Shown: positions 61,528 to 64,000 of the stretch, piece after piece
How positions within the stretch are numbered: the first letter of the stretch is position 1
Layout of the letters: every line of letters starts with the position of its first letter
Assembly: GCF_000020605.1 (NCBI RefSeq)
Contig: NC_012781.1
Coordinates: forward strand, 2,171,501-2,235,500
Reading direction: 5' to 3'
Length of the DNA: 64,000 nt
Source of the DNA: Agathobacter rectalis ATCC 33656
Lineage (GTDB): Bacteria; Bacillota; Clostridia; Lachnospirales; Lachnospiraceae
Position numbers and translations under genes: made by a program
The notes under the pieces: generated by a model
The model's input: only the letters and a program-made list of their open reading frames with translations
What the model was told of the DNA's origin: nothing
The model's database searches: none

Positions 61528-62520
61528 TTATTGTCGACTGTATTTTACTGCTTTCACGACTGTCTCAATGCAATTAATTGTTAATGCCAAAATGATGATT
61601 GAGAGAAATACCTTATTATAGTGTATAAAAACATGTGAAATACCTTCTGCATCCGTTCCAAGTAACTGCTCAATACCATCAAAAAATCCACTATTCATAA
61701 TCCTATCATTTAACAGCCAAATGCTTGTTAATACTCCATCAATAATATTGGTAATAATGGTAACAAGCATCACTCTTTTGGTATAGCTGCCATCAATAAG
61801 TCTCACACTGTCCCTTGTAACACCCAAAATTCCAAATGCAAGAATGAAATACCATGTTTGTCTGATATATTCTAAATTAAAAAGTGGTTCATACACACCT
61901 ACCCCATTTTTTACAAATGCAATGCATAAAATCTGTGGGCATACGAGAAATACAAGAGTGAAGATAACCGAAAAAACAATTCCTACAATCGCATCTACTT
62001 TTGAAATCCTATTAGACTTTTGTGGAACAGGAGGCAAATTATCTATTCCATCATTTAACCCATCCACCTTAATTCCTTTTTTATAAAAGAATACAAATAA
62101 TAATGTCACAAATGCAAATCCTGTCAATATACCGCCAAAAATCCCACCGATGGTTCTATAGATAGCTATATACCAGATTGTATGCGATGTTAATGCTGCC
62201 ATAATTTGAGCAAATAACATTCCTCCACTGATGCACACTGCCACAATTTTCAATACATACACATATAAACTGTAATACGGCTGTCCAATCAAACAATCCT
62301 GTGTTTCACCTTTATATTTCGAAGCTAACTCATTCGGGGTTCCCAGTTCCGTTAGAACAACTTTGATATCACGCTCCGTTGGAGTAACATCCTCACATCG
62401 TTCCTCCAACATATCTTGTATGATCGTCTCTAATTCCGCTGCCACGTCTTTTTTCATGGCGGATTTCATATGTTTTGTAACTGCATAAATGTATCTGTCG
62501 ATCAAATCATTTTTTACCAT
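61528..62520 (-). CDS. HAAS-domain multi-span membrane protein
   Basis: The 330-residue protein has an N-terminal HAAS/DUF1700-like helical domain (about 1-75: DRYIYAVTKHMKSAMKKDVAAELETIIQDML, with the TELGTPNELASKY end) and about six to seven membrane segments from residue 88. Such proteins accompany PadR regulators and likely control or form part of a membrane stress system. Its ATG directly follows the PadR stop (62521), so the two are one operon. Substrate unknown. Confidence 0.82.
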   Translation of the reverse strand: MVKNDLIDRYIYAVTKHMKSAMKKDVAAELETIIQDMLEERCEDVTPTERDIKVVLTELGTPNELASKYKGETQDCLIGQPYYSLYVYVLKIVAVCISGGMLFAQIMAALTSHTIWYIAIYRTIGGIFGGILTGFAFVTLLFVFFYKKGIKVDGLNDGIDNLPPVPQKSNRISKVDAIVGIVFSVIFTLVFLVCPQILCIAFVKNGVGVYEPLFNLEYIRQTWYFILAFGILGVTRDSVRLIDGSYTKRVMLVTIITNIIDGVLTSIWLLNDRIMNSGFFDGIEQLLGTDAEGISHVFIHYNKVFLSIIILALTINCIETVVKAVKYSRQ

Positions 62521-62856
62521 TTATTCTTCCTCCATTAAAACATTGATTGACTGTGAAAATTTTTTCCAGTGTTCTTTAATTTTTTTATAAACCAGCTTCC
62601 CATCTTCTGTGATAATATAATATTTTCTTGGCTTCGTTGCCTCAGTTTCCCATTCACTTTTTAGCAGACCTTGACTCTCTAGTCTTCTCAACAGAGGATA
62701 TAATGTATTGCCTTCTATTGAAATACCTTTTCCTTCTAATTCCTTTACCAATGAATATCCATACATTGGTTTATTTAGTTGTGCTAACACTACCATGATG
62801 AGTGTGCCCCGTCTGAATTCTAAAATTAATCCTGAAACAATTTCATCACAATTCAT
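62521..62856 (-). CDS. PadR-family transcriptional repressor
   Basis: The 111-residue protein has a PadR winged helix (about 15-90: RGTLIMVVLAQLNKPMYGYSLVKELE, EGNTLYPLLRRLESQGLLKSEWE, KPRKYYIITEDGKLVYKKI). It likely represses its own operon by binding the ACTATGT/ACATAGT palindrome beside the promoter (62924-62968). The start has AGGGAGGAGA. The partner gene is the HAAS membrane protein. Confidence 0.92.
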   Translation of the reverse strand: MNCDEIVSGLILEFRRGTLIMVVLAQLNKPMYGYSLVKELEGKGISIEGNTLYPLLRRLESQGLLKSEWETEATKPRKYYIITEDGKLVYKKIKEHWKKFSQSINVLMEEE

Positions 62857-62923
62857 CCAATCTCCTCCCTAGTATCCTTTATTTAAATTCACTGTGTTTA
62901 TTGCACTGTATTGTGTGTCGCAC

Positions 62924-62968
62924 ACTATGTGTTTAACATAGTATACTGTGTATCACACATCATGTCAA
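62924..62968 (-). promoter_or_regulatory. PadR operon promoter and operator
   Basis: TTGACA (62968-62963), 17 bases and TATACT (62945-62940) on the minus strand, a near-perfect sigma-A promoter. The palindrome ACTATGT-N5-ACATAGT (62924-62942), an ATGT/ACAT site as PadR proteins prefer, overlaps the -10 box and start site. Two smaller GTGTG/CACAC palindromes lie on either side. Confidence 0.8.
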
Positions 62969-63008
62969 CAAGTTTATCCTTTGCATTTTAAGTTTTGCAT
63001 ATTATGCC

Positions 63009-63037
63009 CTATATTATAGGGTGTCATCACAATTCAT
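63009..63037. repeat. 29-bp direct repeat, right copy
   Basis: Matches 60610-60638 with one difference. Confidence 0.8.
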
Positions 63038-63137
63038 GTCCTCCTTACATTTAATACAATAACGCTGAAAAAATGTGATGTCAGTGATGGGAATAGCCAA
63101 GGATTTTGATATGGGATTAGCGATAGTGTAGATAATA

Positions 63138-63169
63138 CAAAAAGGACAGTGTCCTCTCAACACTGTCCT
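63138..63169 (-). terminator. Terminator following the ParDE remnant
   Basis: AGGACAGTG pairs with CACTGTCCT around a nine-base loop, followed by five T on the minus strand. A small Cys-rich frame across this hairpin is therefore not considered a gene. Confidence 0.8.
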
Positions 63170-63176
63170 CCCTAAT

Positions 63177-63337
63177 TTACATGATTGAATTTTCATAATC
63201 TTGTAATTCGTGATATATACCTTCTATGATGACCCTATTTCCAGCCACTCTATAAACCAATAAATATCTATGCTTTGCAAAACTTATTTATCATATTGCT
63301 TTTCTGCCAACTCTGAAAGTTCTACATTAAACTGCAT
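63177..63337 (-). pseudogene. ParE-type toxin with internal deletion and frameshift
   Basis: The frame starting at 63337 reads MQFNVELSELAEKQYDK and stops; a second frame from about 63290 to 63177 reads ISFAKHRYLLVYRVAGNRVI and ends HELQDYENSIM. These are the N-terminal helix and the C-terminal strand/tail of a RelE/ParE toxin, with about 45 residues between them missing and the frame changed. The start overlaps the stop of the antitoxin-like frame, as in intact modules. Confidence 0.7.
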
Positions 63338-63530
63338 ACTTCTCCCTCATGCTCTTTGAAACTGATCTTGCTGACTTCGTTGCTCCAATGTCACTTTTTC
63401 TGATTGATGCGGAAAGTTCTTCTACTAGCTCGTTCTCACTTAATCTTTTCATTCCATTCTCTTCATCTGAAATTCCAACTGTTTTGTCATATCCATCTGC
63501 CCACAAATCAAATCCTTTATTATCTAACAA
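63327..63530 (-). pseudogene. Chimera: methyltransferase N-terminus joined to an antitoxin C-terminus
   Basis: The 67-residue frame starts with FDLWADGYDKTVGISDEEN (residues 7-25), a match to the N-terminus of YrrT-like methyltransferases whose C-terminus lies at 61290-61500. From about residue 27 the sequence is RLSENELVEELSASIRKSD and ends TKSARSVSKSMREKYAV, a pattern of antitoxin C-termini paired with ParE-like toxins. A deletion apparently fused the two. Confidence 0.6.
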
Positions 63531-63602
63531 ATACTTCTTCTCCTTTTAATTAATCCAATATTTAGGAATTTACACTTCTAATTCATCAAACTTCTCATTT
63601 TC

Positions 63603-64000
63603 TTATTTCACCAGCATCTCATATGTAACCCCATACTTCTGCGCAATCTCGCTTGCATAAGATTTCCCTTCCGGAGGCGCCACTTCAATCTGATAGGAGC
63701 GCTCTGTCCCCTTCATGTGCACGATCATGGAAAACGCTTTTCCATCTGTGTGCTCTGCCTTCTGCTGTTCTTCATTCATTTCCTCCACATCAAATGCCAG
63801 CTTATGCATATGTGTATTATAAATGGTCCTCATTCCCTTATGTAAAATTGCCCTGACACTGTCCTTGGCAATGTAGTATCCTTCTTCAAACGAAGTGGTA
63901 GAAAATGATTCATTCATCAAAAGCAGACTCCTGCTGTCAGCCTCCTCATAGATTGCCTTAAAACGCTTACATTCTTCCCCAAGCCTTCCTAAATCCAATG
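63603..64000 (-). CDS. MutS-like ATPase (5' part beyond the window)
   Basis: The last ~131 residues of a MutS-family protein are visible; the first in-frame ATG near the edge is probably internal. LLLMNESFSTTSFEEG is the Walker B region, with the divergent NES in place of DEI/DEL seen in a side branch of MutS-like proteins. TIYNTHMHKLAFDVEE matches the His-containing switch segment (usually TH-x-x-L). It ends SYASEIAQKYGVTYEMLVK, the helix common at the end of this family. Function in mismatch repair is doubtful for this branch. Confidence 0.75.
   Translation of the reverse strand, partial: LDLGRLGEECKRFKAIYEEADSRSLLLMNESFSTTSFEEGYYIAKDSVRAILHKGMRTIYNTHMHKLAFDVEEMNEEQQKAEHTDGKAFSMIVHMKGTERSYQIEVAPPEGKSYASEIAQKYGVTYEMLVK

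Noticed and set aside
63014-63196. 60-residue Cys-rich protein on the minus strand
   Set aside because: The frame runs through the perfect terminator at 63138-63169, overlaps the 29-bp repeat and has no ribosome binding site.

Overview
The window is bacterial chromosome from a low-to-moderate GC Firmicute. The clustered housekeeping genes, an AT-rich accessory edge, Lachnospiraceae-type families (DUF1002, DUF5685, YugP-like peptidase, PPi-type phosphofructokinase) and strong purine-rich Shine-Dalgarno sites fit a gut Lachnospiraceae species of the Agathobacter/Eubacterium rectale - Roseburia group. The species is my inference. Nearly all genes lie on the minus strand; the exceptions are the phosphofructokinase/L,D-transpeptidase pair, a PH-domain gene, the RNase P RNA gene and one mobilisation-gene remnant.

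Layout. 1-8.8 kb: a secreted glucosaminidase (cut by the left edge), a DUF1002 protein, an S66 LD-carboxypeptidase, a radical SAM enzyme, a PPi-type phosphofructokinase and a YkuD L,D-transpeptidase, so cell-wall turnover dominates. 8.8-13.5 kb: a graveyard of mobile DNA with two copies of a ~285-bp fold-back element, fragments of a tyrosine integrase, a mobilisation gene, a response regulator and a serine recombinase, and a complete 1,906-bp group II intron. The intron ends can be placed to the base because the other fold-back copy is the empty site. 13.5-25.6 kb: an asymmetric ABC exporter pair, a DtxR-family regulator with a candidate operator and small RNA nearby, a PatB/MalY aminotransferase, L-lactate dehydrogenase, a 2-isopropylmalate synthase fused to an AraC-type DNA-binding domain, DegV and an Eis-like acetyltransferase. 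25.6-43.7 kb: a TPR/GAF/GGDEF protein, then the conserved series thiN-rpe-rsgA-prkC-prpC-rlmN-rsmB-yugP-fmt-def-priA followed upstream by pyrI-pyrB. 43.8-56.3 kb: a PH-domain protein, a J-domain/DUF5685/zinc-ribbon operon, rnpB, an alpha/beta hydrolase, a TGS-uridine-kinase fusion, and the macromolecular synthesis cluster trmK-rpoD-dnaG-dgt. 56.4-58.2 kb: two tRNA-Leu genes (CAG and AAG) flanking a threonine aldolase gene and a GC-rich covarying hairpin array. 58.2-64 kb: AT-rich accessory DNA with an Abi/HEPN protein, an orphan HTH antitoxin beside a toxin stub, a NYN nuclease-like protein, a PadR/HAAS membrane pair sitting between two halves of a broken methyltransferase gene, a collapsed ParDE-type module, and a MutS-like gene cut by the right edge.

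How it fits together. The minus-strand core covers translation start and ribosome quality (Fmt, Def, RsgA, RlmN, RsmB), replication (PriA, DnaG, Dgt), transcription (RpoD) and envelope signalling (PrkC/PrpC). The most unusual signals are the LeuA-AraC fusion with an inverted repeat directly upstream of its own promoter, the fold-back elements whose arms differ between copies but stay self-complementary, the hairpin array that carries copies of a tRNA 3' end, and a possible metal-regulated small RNA next to the DtxR-family gene.
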